Counted from the stretch's first letter, positions 1 to 11,880 are shown. The stretch is DNA of 64,000 nt from Aedes albopictus (GCF_035046485.1 NC_085137.1:131382703-131446702); one strand, 5' to 3'. Notes: a model not told the origin generated them from the letters alone. Numbers and translations are program-made.

Positions 1-1083
1 AACCTATTTGCGTTCACGCTGTGAGATTTCATTGCTAATTCCTTCACGTTTCAATCGTAAGGTTTCCATTTACCATTACTTTTAGTTTATATTATGTCTA
101 ATTCAAGTCAATATCCTTATTCAGCTGACGCTCACCGCAACAAGGTTCTGTAGGAGACTTAACTGTTCCTACTCTTATCATAAAACCAAATATTTGCATG
201 CCACAATAGAACTAATTTCTGAAAAATTGAGACTACCCTGGTTCCTTTTAAACAATCAGCCCCACATGCGTCACCGAAAAGATATAAACATTTGTAAACA
301 CCCAAACAAATCTCCCATTTGCCATTATTATGTGGTGTGCAGTTGTTATGTAACATAATGGTAACACAACTCGCCATATGGGGAGCAGCGCGCCTCACAC
401 ATCATCATCATCATCATCGTCGTCGTAGTCGTCGAAAAGCGCAGAAGCCATAACAAGGGGAAAGCAAATAAAATCCACTGCTTAGCTACTGAGTGGCGGC
501 GCTGCTACCTGTTTATGGCCAATCCTATCCCCTATGTTCGGTCAGCAGATGCAATGGCCGAGGAGAGATGAATTGACGAACAGCCGGTAGACGCAACGCT
601 ACCGCCGCCCGACCGGACAAATTGATATACAGTCAGGACAGACGGACAGACAGACAGAAAGATAGACATCGAGTTGATTAGTGTGTTGGTGGGCCTTCCA
701 CAATAAAAAAACGGAATGAATAACTATTTGGTTTACTAGAGCAGCCCTAGTTATGCCTATAAAGTAAAAAGGGAAATTTGGAAGTTGTTCACACCTTGGC
801 CAAGAACCGAAAATAAAAGTTGTATGTACAGGGTGCGCTTGACCTGCTTACGCGACCACGCCTTTCCACGATGAGTGGTCCTCCTGAGGATCGTCGCGGG
901 ATTTAATAACGGTATTGACATCGTGCCGTGCAGCACAGAAGAACTACTATTAAGCCTTTGTAGGGAAACAGATGCATGTCGCGTGCTAAAATGTGTTGAA
1001 TTCGAAAGTTTATTGCGTGATAAGTTGCCCTTAACTGGATTAGCGAAGATTGCGTGCAGCTGGGTTAACATCGCTTTACGGTG
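1..1083. repeat. Block A, copy 1 (segmental duplicate of 44225-45370)
   Basis: Low-repeat sequence that matches 44225-45300 in the same orientation with scattered substitutions and small indels. Shared landmarks include the CAT/CGT triplet run, the GACAGACGGACAGACAG run and the stretch ending GTTAACATCGCT. Homology resumes at 3108-3173 after the inserted foldback. The window begins inside the block, so its left end is not seen. Reading frames here are short and differ between the copies, so I see no coding signal. It is probably ancestral host DNA or an old unrecognised element. Confidence 0.85.
399..436. repeat. (CAT)n/(CGT)n microsatellite
   Basis: A run of CAT triplets passes into CGTCGTCG with a GTAGTCGTCG tail. 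Block A copy 2 (44605-44640) keeps a shorter version, so the run changed length after duplication. Confidence 0.8.
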
Positions 1084-3107
1084 CACACTGGGGCAGAACT
1101 GAAAATACATGGAAAAAACCTCTAGCTCATCGATATGTCGAGATACTCATTTGGTGTCTTCAGAGAAAATATTTCTATGGAAATGGTCGATATTCTGAGC
1201 GGTAGTCAATTTTTCTTACGTTATTCGCATAAAAGTCCTATAAGTCATTTTGGCCAAATTGCATTTTAGCGATATGGTTTCTTCGGCAAAGTTGTTCGGC
1301 CATTTATGCTGAAAAAGTTTGCTGAAGACGTCAAATTTCCAAAGCCTACTATTCTTGAGATATTGACCGATTTATAAAATACCTACCTAAAATCGATTTT
1401 TTTCATTAAAATACGTTTTTAAACAAATTTAATGTCCGTTTTCGAGTTATAATAATGAAAAATACTAAAATAAAACATATATCTAGGAAATTAGTTGAAA
1501 AAAATAAAATATGCTTTGATTTTATATAGAAAGTTACCGAAAAACACGCAAAATGTATATAGGACGTTTTTGCAGTCGGGCAAGTTCGGGCAAGTTTTTT
1601 CATCGGCAATCACCTAAAAAATACATTAGCTTTTATGTAAAAAATTTTCACAGACATGATATTTAATGATTTTTTCTAAATTGAGTTCAAAGTTTACTGT
1701 TTTGGGTAAATTAGTACAAAATTTTTGTTCATAAAATACTACGTTTTAAGGTGCCAAGTGAACCATAAAAAGGATAGATACAATCTAGTAGTAGATTTAG
1801 TTGTTTCTAATCTCCAAACAAATTGTAAAACACAAAAATGTCCCAAATGACTCCAATAAAAGCATGCCTTGATTTTATCATTCGTTAATGATTTATACAC
1901 ATGTAATGTATTTGCGTGATGATTCAATGACTGTTTTACAACACATCCAGATTTTGTAGAGATCTAGACATATGTTTGCTTCCTGTGATGGCCACTAATT
2001 TGAAAAACAGCTAAATAATAGAGGAATCAAATAACAAAGAATAGTTATTTACAGGTTTATTTCTGATGAATTGTTATTAATTTTGCTTAGTACGCAAAGT
2101 TTTTAAATATTTAGTAGTACGTACGACTAGGTTAAAATAATTGAAAAGTTTTTCTACATTTTTTTACTCACTTGCTTTTGAGTTTTTAGATCATTGAATA
2201 CATATATTTATGCTTATAACTCTCCAATTTTTTTAAATATCTGTATTAAATAAGATAATAATCATACAATCAAAAAATATTCATGATGTGTGACTGTATA
2301 ACGCATTGACGAATGATAAAACCAAAGCATACTTTCATTGGCGTTTGGGACATTTTTGTGTTTTACAATTTGTTTGGAGATTAGATACAACTAAATCTAT
2401 GACTAAATGGTATCTATACTTTTCATGGTTCACTTGGCACCTTAAAACGTAGTATTTTATGAACAAAAATTTTGTACTAATTTACCCAAAACAGTAAACT
2501 TTGAACTCAATTTAGAAAAAATCATTAAATATCATGTCCGTGAAAATTTTTTACGTGAAAGCTAACGTATTTTTTAGGTGATTGCCGATGAAAAAACCTG
2601 CCCGAACTTGCCCGACTGAAAGAACGTCCTATATACATTTTGCGTGTTTTTCGGGAACTTTCTATATAAAATCAATGCACATTTTATTTTTTTTAACTAA
2701 TTTCCTCGATATATGTTTTATTTTAGTATTTTTCATTATTATAACTCGAAAACGGACATTAAATTTGTTTATAAACGTATTTTAATGAAAAAAATCGATT
2801 TTAGGTAGGTATTTTATAAATCGGTCAATATCTCAAGAATAGTAGGCTTTGGAAATTTGACGTCTTCAGCAAACTTTTTCAGCATAAATAGCCGAACAAC
2901 TTTGCCGAAGAAACCATATCGCTTAAATGCAATTTGGCCAAAATGACTTATAGGACTTTTATGCGAATAACGTAAGAAAAATTGACTACCGCTCAGAATA
3001 TCGACCATGTCCATAGAAATATTTTCTCTGAAGACACCAAATGAGTATCTCGACATCTCGACGAGCTAGAGGTTTTTTCCATGTATTTTCAATCCTGCCC
3101 CAGTGTG
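1084..3107. mobile_element. 2,024-bp foldback element F1 (possibly Transib-like ends)
   Basis: Two arms of about 830 bp (1084-1930 and about 2290-3107) are reverse complements, separated by about 350 bp of AT-rich spacer. The termini are CACACTGGGGCAG and CTGCCCCAGTGTG. A 5-bp direct repeat CGGTG flanks the element (1079-1083 and 3108-3112), and the same CGGTG occurs once at 45300-45304 in the uninterrupted block A copy, so the insertion boundaries are certain. CAC termini with a GC-rich 5-bp TSD recall the Transib superfamily, but no transposase is present and that name is inference. The mirrored 67-codon frames (1406-1609 and 2582-2785) exist only because the arms are copies. Confidence 0.93.
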
Positions 3108-3173
3108 CGGTGACGATGGTCAATGATGGTGTGTTAGGAAATGATTGGAGAATGCGCCGAATCACAGGATGTG
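3108..3173. repeat. Block A copy 1, continuation right of F1
   Basis: The sequence after the CGGTG duplication matches 45300-45368 (GATGGTCRATGATGGNGTG, then GGAAATGATTGGAGAATGCG). Homology stops after CACAGGATGTGTA in both copies. Confidence 0.85.
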
Positions 3174-3319
3174 TATTTCATCAGTATTCTAAATAAGAAC
3201 AAAGTTGTTTCTTCGAAATTTATAAACGCATGCACCTACGAAAAGTCATATAATTGCAACACAGACAAACAGACGTATCACTTGGAACAAAATGCGATAA
3301 AAATCATCGTCACGAAAAC
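3174..3319. other. Unassigned AT-rich interval
   Basis: Between block A and the hairpin MITE. No repeat partner or coding signal is seen. Confidence 0.5.
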
Positions 3320-3322
3320 ATA

Positions 3323-3491
3323 CCCAAGCAACACACATGTTATAATAGAGTTACGACAGCGCAAGTTTTGGTTGTATAGAAGTTTATTTTACGTAATTCT
3401 AACATTGTGTTGAAATTACGTAAAATAAACTTGTATACAACCAAAACTTGCGCTGTCGTAACTTTTATATAACATATGTGTGTTACTTGGG
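3323..3491. mobile_element. 169-bp hairpin MITE, ends CCCAAGYAACAC, TSD ATA
   Basis: The left arm (CCCAAGCAACACACATG onward) pairs almost end to end with the right arm ending GTGTGTTACTTGGG, leaving a loop of about 10 nt near 3408-3418. ATA flanks both sides (3320-3322 and 3492-3494). The CCCAAGTAAC terminus recurs at the larger element 54855-55626. No coding capacity. Confidence 0.88.
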
Positions 3492-3494
3492 ATA

Positions 3495-4135
3495 ATCGCC
3501 CAATGCTAATTACGCAGTGGATCGCAAACCTACTGAGTAGATGACGGTAGTGAGCAAACGTCAAACAGAAGCAAAAACGATGCGAGCACCATAAGTGAGC
3601 GAATTGAAAACTACAGAATATTTGAATAATCCGTTAAAAATGGAAACGATGGGAAGTGAGTAGAGTGAGGCGTCTGCTTATTTGTGATTGTATGTTACCT
3701 GAATTTGACACTTAGATATATGTAAATGCACATATTGTTTGAGTTATTGCTTGATACATATACATCAGAAAATATTTTTTATTCACATGGTTTCTAGTAA
3801 AAACGCCAAAATAAGCAAAAAAAGAAAAAAAAATTGACCATTTAGTTTTATTTCTGAAACAATTCCAAAACAGCCTACGCTGTGGAATTTTGACGTCTAA
3901 GAAAGAGCTGTTTATTTTGTCAAAATGAACAACTTTGCTGAAGACGTGAAGTCTCTAGGACGTAAAACCAAAATTTTAGATGGTGGCGCCACCTATACGG
4001 ATTAGATGCGAACTACTAAATCTTTGACAAGTGATGCCCCTGATCATTACAAAAAAAGCTTTGTCGAACACACTATGTGCCTGAAATGCTTCGTTTTTAA
4101 TAGTTCATTCTGCCCCGCTAGATTGCGATCCTGGC
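3495..4135. other. AT-rich interval with a motif pair at 3929-3990
   Basis: Mostly unassigned. It holds ACAACTTTGCTGAAGACG (3929-3946), the reverse-strand form of the recurrent motif in the findings, followed about 45 bp later by GGTGGCGCCACC. No frame has the look of a gene. Confidence 0.5.
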
Positions 4136-4139
4136 CCTT

Positions 4140-4780
4140 AGTGCATTGGTGTTCTTTCCGGGGATTCCTCCATCCATCTGGGTATTCCTTGAGGAACTTC
4201 CTTCTAGAGATTCTTCACAATTTTTATTCGGGACATCCAGGAATTTCATCTTTTGATTACTCCAAAAAGGTAATTTGCGATTCCATTGGGAATTCTAGCT
4301 AGGAATTCCACCTTGTACGTCAGCTGTATATTTCTCCAGATTACTTACTGGATTTCTTCTGAAAATTTATTCAGAAAACACTACATAAACTGTAGTACTG
4401 AAGTTTTGTCTGGAGTCCATGAATTCGATCTAGGGATTTCTCTAGGAACTTCTGAACATAGAAACACTTCAGGAACGCAAAAAAAAACTCCTAAAGGAAT
4501 CCCATCAATCCTAAAGGTTTCCCACAAATAAAAACTTTCAGAGATTTTTTTTTAATATCTGAAAGAACTCCAGCTGGATTCCTATATAAAACTTCCGAAG
4601 GATCCCCATAAGGAACTTCTTGAGGATTTTCTGAAAGAACATTTGGAGGATCCCCAGAAATAAGCCCTGGAAGATTTCTATGGATAAGGAATACCACTGC
4701 AGGAGGGTTTACAGAAGGAACTCCTCCTAAATACAGCATTTCATTCTGTATGTATGCTATTAAGGATAAGTTCACGAACA
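4140..4780. repeat. Decayed GGAATTCC-type repeat field
   Basis: Loose tandem words such as GGAATTC, GGATTCC and AACTTCC recur roughly every 12-40 bases. They are diverged relatives of the satellite at 8430-11880. Stops are frequent in all frames. Confidence 0.7.
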
Positions 4781-4809
4781 TTCTTTCTATTTGCAATATA
4801 TTAAAAATC

Positions 4810-5790
4810 ATGAAGTTTTGAAAACCAAAGCAAATATTTGTTTTACATTTGCACGTATTCCAGTCGTCATCCGACTTGCAAAAACAAATCGTACGAATAC
4901 ACGATGCGCTTGAAATTGGTTTCTAATTTCCTCATCCATATGCTAATGATTGTGTTTCCCCGACGCGGATGAGGTAATCGAAATCGCTCAAATCCCCCGA
5001 AAACACATGCAGCCATTATTCCTCAAATCAAGACAGTGTTGATGATGAGGTAAAATTGTTGCGCAACCGTCTTCAGAGAAAAGTTTGTTTATGTTTCTAG
5101 CTACGATGATGACCCATTTCGTTTCGTGTGTCCTGAATTGATGATGCAGTCGTATCCAGTAGCAGATACCTACTTACTTAGAATCCAAGATCCGATGCAA
5201 TTTATTTATTGCGAGATTGTTTACAAATGGTCGGAAATACTTTCAATGAAACAAACGGTCCAGAACGGTGCTGAGGTCGCAATTGCAATGCCATTGACTA
5301 AACTGCACTCGATTCGAGAAGTAATGAATATGTATCAGACGATTGTATTTCTTGCGGCTTCCTATCTTGGAAGCATCTTCTTGAAGAATCTTCACGTTGT
5401 GCAACAACATATAATTGATTGTTCGCTCGAAGGTATTCTGCCTGCGTCGCATTCAATGATCCTCTCTTGCTTTCCCGCGTGTAAAGTCTATAATTTCCTT
5501 CATTTGCCCCAGCTCGTCTTCGTTGTCGTCGTCGGTCGATTCGCACTGCACAATTAATCGTTATAAATATCTTCATTATCATCAACCCACCTGGCAATTA
5601 TGTGATTCCATTACATGGAAATCAATCATCACCAGCTATGGATACGATGACCATGGTTACCTCTTCGCAGGAAACTCTATTCATAGAGCCATCATCCGTG
5701 GCATAACTGGGTGTTATTTGCTCCCCACCATGCACTAATTAATTACGGGGCATTTACGAGCCAATATTTCGCACTATTGGGGCTTACCGT
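4810..5790. repeat. Block B, copy 1 (inverted partner at 55885-56930)
   Basis: About 1 kb aligns in reverse complement with 55885-56930. The best-conserved parts are around ATGAATATGTATCAGACG (5327-5344), the CCCCAGCTCGTCTTCG stretch, and the last 200 bp around ATTAATTACGGGGCATTTAC. Minus-strand frames around 5557-5250 give acidic and Arg/Gln-rich pieces (MRRRQNTFERTINYML from 5452). Both copies share a TGA directly before that Met, and they differ by indels that are not multiples of three. I read it as a decayed gene fragment or old element, not an active gene. Confidence 0.8.
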
Positions 5791-6781
5791 GCGGTCTGGT
5801 GGATAACCTGCGACGTGGTCGGAACTGATGATGATCCGCGGAAGTATGATGGAATTTTAGATGAAGCGTTGATCCCAAAGGACTTCACGATTCAGTGGGT
5901 AATTGAATTATCGGTTGATAAATCCAGCAACTAACGATTCTTATTTTTTCTGCTAAGCACAGGGAGAGTGTTCGACGGAGCTTTTTCCCTTTCGAAAAAT
6001 CTGCATCTGTTAAAAATAAAATAATCACATCCAATGCAACAATCTGAAGTCCTATTTGTTTGAAAATGAAGACCGTCATAAAACCTAAATGAATTCATTT
6101 TGGTTGTATGCTGGTTCTGTTGACCTCTTAGAGCTTATTTAACGTCAAATTGTTACTTCATGTCACTGGAATTTTTATAAATAGATATATGCATTACTAT
6201 AAGTGTTGGATACGTTTATTCGGACTCCTCAGAGAAATACGCACTTATGTTTGTGTAGTAATTCTTGAAGCTGCAAAGGCAATTTTATTTCATCAAACAA
6301 CAATTCAATTAGTAATTATGTTACACAACTTACAAATTGGTCCTACCGAATCCAACAAATTATTTTTAGCTAGCGTGCGATTATGATCAACCTAAATTTT
6401 AACGATTGCGATTTAACTCAAACATTATCGAAAATAAGAATATGAATAACTTACAGTTCAACCAGAAATAAGACCGACTGATTGCACACTAAACTATTTG
6501 TAGTAGGTGAACTGTAACTGCTGTAATAATTTAACTGGGATTTCTAATTCAAGTGATTAATGCCTTTCATTAGCTAAGATTTCAGTATCTAGAACATCCA
6601 CAATGACACAGCAAATCTGTCGCATTGTTTTCACCATCTGACTTTACAACCAATAATAGTATGTCACCCAACCCTTCTAGACAGTTGCGCCTTATCGATG
6701 CTTATCAATAGCTAAGAAATAAAGGGGCAGTCTCCGATCGTTTCTGACTCTGCCGGCAGTGCAGCCAGTGTTGGCAACAAT

Positions 6782-6824
6782 AAGAATATAGCATTCATCA
6801 TCATTGTATAAATGCTATATTCTT
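6782..6824. repeat. Short perfect hairpin
   Basis: AAGAATATAGCATT (6782-6795) is followed after a 15-nt loop by its exact complement AATGCTATATTCTT (6811-6824). Possibly the remnant of a tiny MITE. Confidence 0.7.
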
Positions 6825-7009
6825 CATTGTTAGCATTCTCTTTATTTAGGATTTGATTGATCAATTCTTTGTGTTGTCACATTCCTCTGTCATCACTGTT
6901 TATCAACACAATATTCATTTTCTTGCTCCTATACCATGATTGTAACACCATGAATGTTTCATTGGAACAGAGTTTGACTCACATCCCAACCGAAGACTAA
7001 GGTATTTAG

Positions 7010-7045
7010 TATTGGTGAGCTCGTTTTATGCTATTATCAAGTAGA
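7010..7045. mobile_element. MITE end fragment related to 57119-57326
   Basis: TTGGTGAGCTCGTTTTATGC resembles the right arm of 57119-57326 (TGGTGAGCTCGTTCCAAGC). The matching left arm near 6960 is too diverged to be sure of. Confidence 0.45.
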
Positions 7046-7559
7046 AGATAAAAATGTGACTGAAATGAAAAAAAATAAATAGAAAAAATTATATAAATTT
7101 CTGCGACAATCACTACAAATTCAATCGAATGCTTGACACAACATCCACATCAACCCTCACAGTTTTTTTTAAACGTGCTTCACCCTCAATATTACTTCTA
7201 TTGCAACACACACCAGTTCTAAGCCAAAGTAACATTCGTTTGTTTACTCACAACACCTGTCACGCGGCACCCGCCTTTGCTGTGCATCCATCCGCTAGCT
7301 AACAGCACTCAAGCAACGCGTCAGTTTGGCATAATAAACAGCTGCAACCTGCTAAAAAGACTACACAGTACCAACTTCGTTGCCGGTTCACACCTTGCAA
7401 ATTTTCACAACCGTGGCGACAAGTTTGCTACGGACTACAGCCGCACAAAAAAAAACAATCCCGTCCCGTCCCGGCACGGTGGGAAAATATATCGTGTGGT
7501 GATGCACACTTAACCCTTTCGATGTTGTGTTTCGAAAAAAAAATGCAGGGTTGTTTTTT

Positions 7560-7863
7560 GAAATTAGAAAACAAACGATGAAAACATTGAAAGGTAGAAG
7601 ACACCTGATAGAAGGCAATAGATGCGAAATATTAGACAAAAGATAAAATATTAAATACAGAAGGTATTTAATATTTTATCATCATAAAATAGTGGATTGA
7701 AGTCAAAAGATAGTTGTTGAAAGACGAAATATAGAAAGAAACAGATAATAGAACATAGGAGATAGAAGATAGAAAAAAGAATAAATGAAACAAAGGCATA
7801 AGATTTTACACACTAGTTGAAAGACAGAACATACATCATAGAAAATGAAAGATAGGTACTGGG
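7560..7863. repeat. Purine-rich GATAGAAGA-type degenerate repeat
   Basis: Irregular words such as GATAGAA, AGATAGAAGATAG and AACATAG recur. A perfect 17-bp hairpin lies at 7642-7680. The same texture continues at 8231-8420 and on the other side of the satellite at 12040-12500. Confidence 0.75.
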
Positions 7864-7866
7864 ATA

Positions 7867-8230
7867 GACAAAATGATCGGGACAGGAAAATTTTTCACTT
7901 CTCAAAGTGTATCAAATATTCTAAATGTTTTACTGTAAGTTGTCATAGCTCATTATAAGTATAAGTCATAAATGGTCAAAATTTCATTGCATTCGGTTCA
8001 TTGAATTCGGAGATATGAAAGCTCAAAATTAGCTATCGGATAATAATACCTTTTCCTAGAATCTTGAAAATTTCATGTAGAATAGCCAGATCTTTTCCAA
8101 ATTTGGACTACTAAACAGCTAGTTGATCAACTTACAGTGAAAATTAGAGAATATTTTGTGCACTTTTACAGTTACAGTTACTTGAACATTTTTTGAAAAG
8201 TGAAAATTTTGCCTGTCCCGAACATTTTGT
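7867..8230. mobile_element. 364-bp MITE, ends (G)ACAAAATGWTCGGGACAGG, TSD ATA
   Basis: Left ACAAAATGATCGGGACAGG pairs with right CCTGTCCCGAACATTTTGT, and the following AAAATTTTTCACTT region is also mirrored. ATA flanks both sides (7864-7866 and 8231-8233). It sits inside the GATA-like tract. No reading frame is credible. Confidence 0.82.
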
Positions 8231-8425
8231 ATAACACAAACGTTAGAAGACATAGGATACATAATAGTAAACAGAAGTAAGTAGATGGTAGAAGATTGGA
8301 AACATGAGATAAAAAAATAGAGGATAGAAAGATAGGGAAGATACAACACAGAAGATATATGATAGGAAACAAAAGATAAGATATGGAAAATGGGAGATAG
8401 AAGACCGAAACCTAACGATGGATGA
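8231..8425. repeat. GATAGAAGA-type repeat, continuation
   Basis: Continues the purine-rich tract after the MITE up to the first GGAATTCC words. Confidence 0.7.
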
Positions 8426-8429
8426 CAGA

Positions 8430-10200
8430 AATTACTGCAGTTTTCTTTCAGAAATTCAGAAATTCTTCCAGGAATTCTTTTACTAATCACATTTGCGATT
8501 TCAAAGGAATTCCACCTGGAAATCTTTCAGAAACTGATTTATGGATCGTTTCAGGAAATACTCCAAGGATTACTCCATGAACTCTTTTTGGAATTCATTC
8601 AGGAATTTCTTCTGAGATTTTTTCACAAAATCCTTCAGGCATTCCACCAGGGATTCCTTCAGGAATTCCTCAAAGAATTCCTTCTGGAATTCCTCTAGGG
8701 ATTCATCTAGGAGTTCATGCAGAGATTCCTTTAGGAATTCCCTCAGCGATTCTTCCTGCGATTTCTCTAGTGTTTCCATCAAAAATTTTCCCAGAAATTC
8801 CCTCAGGAATTCCCCCACGGATTAAGCCCGGAATTCCCCCAGAGATTCCTCCCGGAATTCCCCAAGACATTCCTTCAGAATTTTCCTCAGGAATTCCTCT
8901 CAAGAATCTTTCAGGAACCGCTACACGGTCAGATATTCATCCAAGGATTCCTCCGTGAGCTCTGTTTAGGATTCATTCAAGAATTCCTCAAGGGATTTGT
9001 TTTAGGAATTCCTCCAGAGCTTCCTTCAGGGATTTCCCCAGAGATTCCTTCAGGAATTTTTTTAGGGATTCGTTCAAATATTCCTTTAGGTTTTACTTCA
9101 GGAAATCCTACATGAACTCCTCTGGAAATTCCTTCGAGAATTCCCCCGGAGATTCCTCAAAAAATCCTCCGAGAGTTGCTCCAGGAATTCCTCTGGGGAT
9201 TCCTCTAGGAATTTCTCTAAGAATTCCTCCGGGGATTTCTCCAGGATCTCCTCCTGGGATTCCTTCTGGGATTCCTCCGTGGATTCCTCCGGGGCTTGCT
9301 TTAGGAATTGCTCCGAGAATTCCTTCAGGAATTGCTCAGGAGATTCCTTCAGGAATTCCTGCGGGGGTTCCTTCAGGAATTCCTCCGGGGATTTCTTTAG
9401 GAATTGATCCGGGGATACCTTCAGGAATTACTCCGGGATTCCTTCAGCAATACTTCGGGGATTCCTTCAGGAATTCCTCCGGAGATTCCTTCACGAATTC
9501 CCCCGGGGATTCCGTCAGGAATTCCTCCGAGGATTCTTTCAGGAATTCCTCCGGAGATTCCCCCAGGAATTCCTCCAGGAATTCCTCCGGGAATTCCTCC
9601 GGGAATTCCTCCGGGGATTCCTCCAGGAGTTCCTCCGTGAACTTCTTCAGGATTCCTCATGTAATTCCATCAGGAATTTCTCCGGTGATTCCTTTAGGAA
9701 TTTCTCCGGGGTTTCCCTCATGAATTCATCCGGATATTTCTTCAGGAATTCTTCCAGGGATTCCTGCAGGAATTCTTCCAGGAATTTCTTCAAGAATTCT
9801 TCCAGGGATTCCTGCAGGAACTTCTTCAGGAATTCCTTCAGGAATTCCTACGGAAATTCATTCAGGAATTTCTCCTGGGATTCCTTTAGCAGTTCCTCTG
9901 GGGATCCCTTAGAAATTCCTCCGGGGATTATTTTAAGAATTCCTCCGGGAATTCCTTCAGGAATTCCTCTGGGGATTCCTTCAGGAATTCCTCCGGGGAT
10001 TCCTTCAGGAATTCCTCCGGGAATTCCTTCACGAATTCGTCTGGAGATTTCTTCAGAAATTCTTCCAGGGATTCCTGCAAGAATACTTCCAGGAATTCCT
10101 TCAGGAATTCCTCCAGAAATTCATTCAGGAATTTCTCCGGGGGGATTTTTTCAGGAATTCCTCCGGGGATTCTTTCAGGAATTCCTCCCGGATTCCTTCA
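8430..10200. repeat. Diverged shoulder of the GGAATTCC satellite
   Basis: A 12-bp pattern of the form GGAATTCCTCNN / GGGATTCCTTNN repeats with many substitutions and indels, and grows more regular toward 10200. Open frames such as 9112-9723 (+) and 8570-8818 (-) follow from the repeat period, not from a gene. Confidence 0.92.
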
Positions 10201-11880
10201 GGAATTCCTCCGGGGATTCCTTCAGGAATTCCTCCGGGGATTCCTTCAGGAATTCCTCCGGGGATTCCTTCAGGAATTCCTCCGGGGATTCCTTCAGGAT
10301 TTCCTCCGGGGATTCCTTCAGGAATTCCTCCAGGGATTCCTTCAGGAATTCCTCCAGGGATTCCTTCAGGAATTCCTCCGGGGATTCCTTCAGGAATTCC
10401 TCCGGGGATTCCTTCAGGAATTCCTCCGGGGATTCCTTCAGGAATTCCTCCGGGGATTCCTTCAGGAATTCCTCCGGGGATTCCTTCAGGAATTCCTCCA
10501 GGGATTCCTTCAGGAATTCCTCCAGGGATTCCTTCAGGAATTCCTCCAGGGATTCCTTCAGGAATTCCTCCAGGGATTCCTTCAGGAATTCCTCCGGGGA
10601 TTCCTTCAGGAATTCCTCCGGGGATTCCTTCAGGAATTCCTCCGGGGATTCCTTCAGGAATTCCTCCGGGGATTCCTTCAGGAATTCCTCCGGGGATTCC
10701 TTCAGGAATTCCTCCGGGGATTCCTTCAGGAATTCCTCCGGGGATTCCTTCAGGAATTCCTCCGGGGATTCCTTCAGGAATTCCTCCGGGGATTCCTTCA
10801 GGAATTCCTCCGGGGATTCCTTCAGGAATTCCTCCGGGGATTCCTTCAGGAATTCCTCCGGGGATTCCTTCAGGAATTCCTCCGGGGATTCCTTCAGGAA
10901 TTCCTCCGGGGATTCCTTCAGGAATTCTTTCGGGGATTCCTTCAGGAATTCCTCCGGGGATTCCTTCAGGAATTCCTTCGGGGATTCCTTCAGGAATTCC
11001 TCCGGGGATTCCTTCAGGAATTCCTCCGGGGATTCCTTCAGGAATTCCTCCGGGGATTCCTTCAGGAATTCCTCCGGGGATTCCTTCAGGAATTCCTCCG
11101 GGGATTCCTTCAGGAATTCCTCCGGGGATTCCTTCAGGAATTCCTCCGGGGATTCCTTTAGGAATTCCTCCGGGGATTCCTTCAGGAATTCCTCCGGGGA
11201 TTCCTTCAGGAATTCCTCCGGGGATTCCTTCAGGAATTCCTCCGGGGATTCCTTCAGGAATTCCTCCGGGGATTCCTTCAGGGATTCCTCCGGGGATTCC
11301 TTCAGGAATTCCTCCGGGGATTCCTTCAGGAATTCCTCCGGGGATTCCTTCAGGAATTCCTCCGGGGATTCCTTCAGGAATTCCTCCGGGGATTCCTTCA
11401 GGAATTCCTCCGGGGATTCCTTCAGGAGTTCCTCCGAGGATTCCTTCAGGAATTCCTCCGGGGATTCCTTCAGGAATTCCTCCGGGGATTCCTTCAGGAT
11501 TTCCTCCGGGGATTCCTTCAGGATTTCCTCCGGGGATTCCTTCAGGAATTCCTCCGGGGATTCCTTCAGGAATTCCTCCGGGGATTCCTTCAGGAATTCC
11601 TCCGGGGATTCCTTCAGGAATTCCTCCGGGGATTCCTTCAGGAATTCCTCCGGGGATTCCTTCAGGAATTCCTCCGGGGATTCCTTCAGGAATTCCTCCG
11701 GGGATTCCTTCAGGAATTCCTCCGGGGATTCCTTCAGGAATTCCTCCGGGGATTCCTTCAGGAATTCCTCCGGGGATTCCTTCAGGAATTCCTCCGGGGA
11801 TTCCTTCAGGAATTCCTCCGGGGATTCCTTTAGGAATTCCTCCGGGGATTCCTTCAGGAATTCCTCCGGGGATTCTTTCA
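10201..11880. repeat. Core satellite: 70 tandem 24-bp units without indels
   Basis: The unit is two related 12-mers, GGAATTCCTCCG and GGGATTCCTTCA. Phase is kept exactly from 10201 to 11880 (70 x 24). Nearly every unit has an EcoRI site (GAATTC). Variants cluster: CTCCAGGG occurs in units 10321 and 10345 and in four adjacent units 10489-10561; GGATTTCC is in units 10297, 11497 and 11521. This fits spread by unequal exchange or slippage. Five of six frames of the unit lack a stop, giving the 739-codon frame 9720-11939 (RNSSGDSF repeats) and the antisense 10125-11918 (GIPEGIPG repeats). I do not call these genes. Confidence 0.97.

Larger units (their letters stand above)
5791..7560. other. Low-repeat interval
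   Basis: Mostly single-copy within the window. It contains a short perfect hairpin (6782-6824) and a half MITE (about 7010-7045). 7140-7520 is relatively GC-rich and could be 5-prime flanking or regulatory DNA, but no promoter or reading frame is convincing. Confidence 0.45.

Noticed and set aside
1406..2785. Two nearly identical 67-codon frames as a conserved protein family
   Set aside because: They are the same arm sequence in inverted orientation within F1, and substitutions do not respect codons.
5126..5557. 143-codon plus frame in block B as a membrane protein
   Set aside because: It is not preserved in the inverted copy at 55885-56930, where indels break it.
10201..11880. CRISPR-like array
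   Set aside because: Units are head-to-tail with no spacers, and the sequence is eukaryotic.
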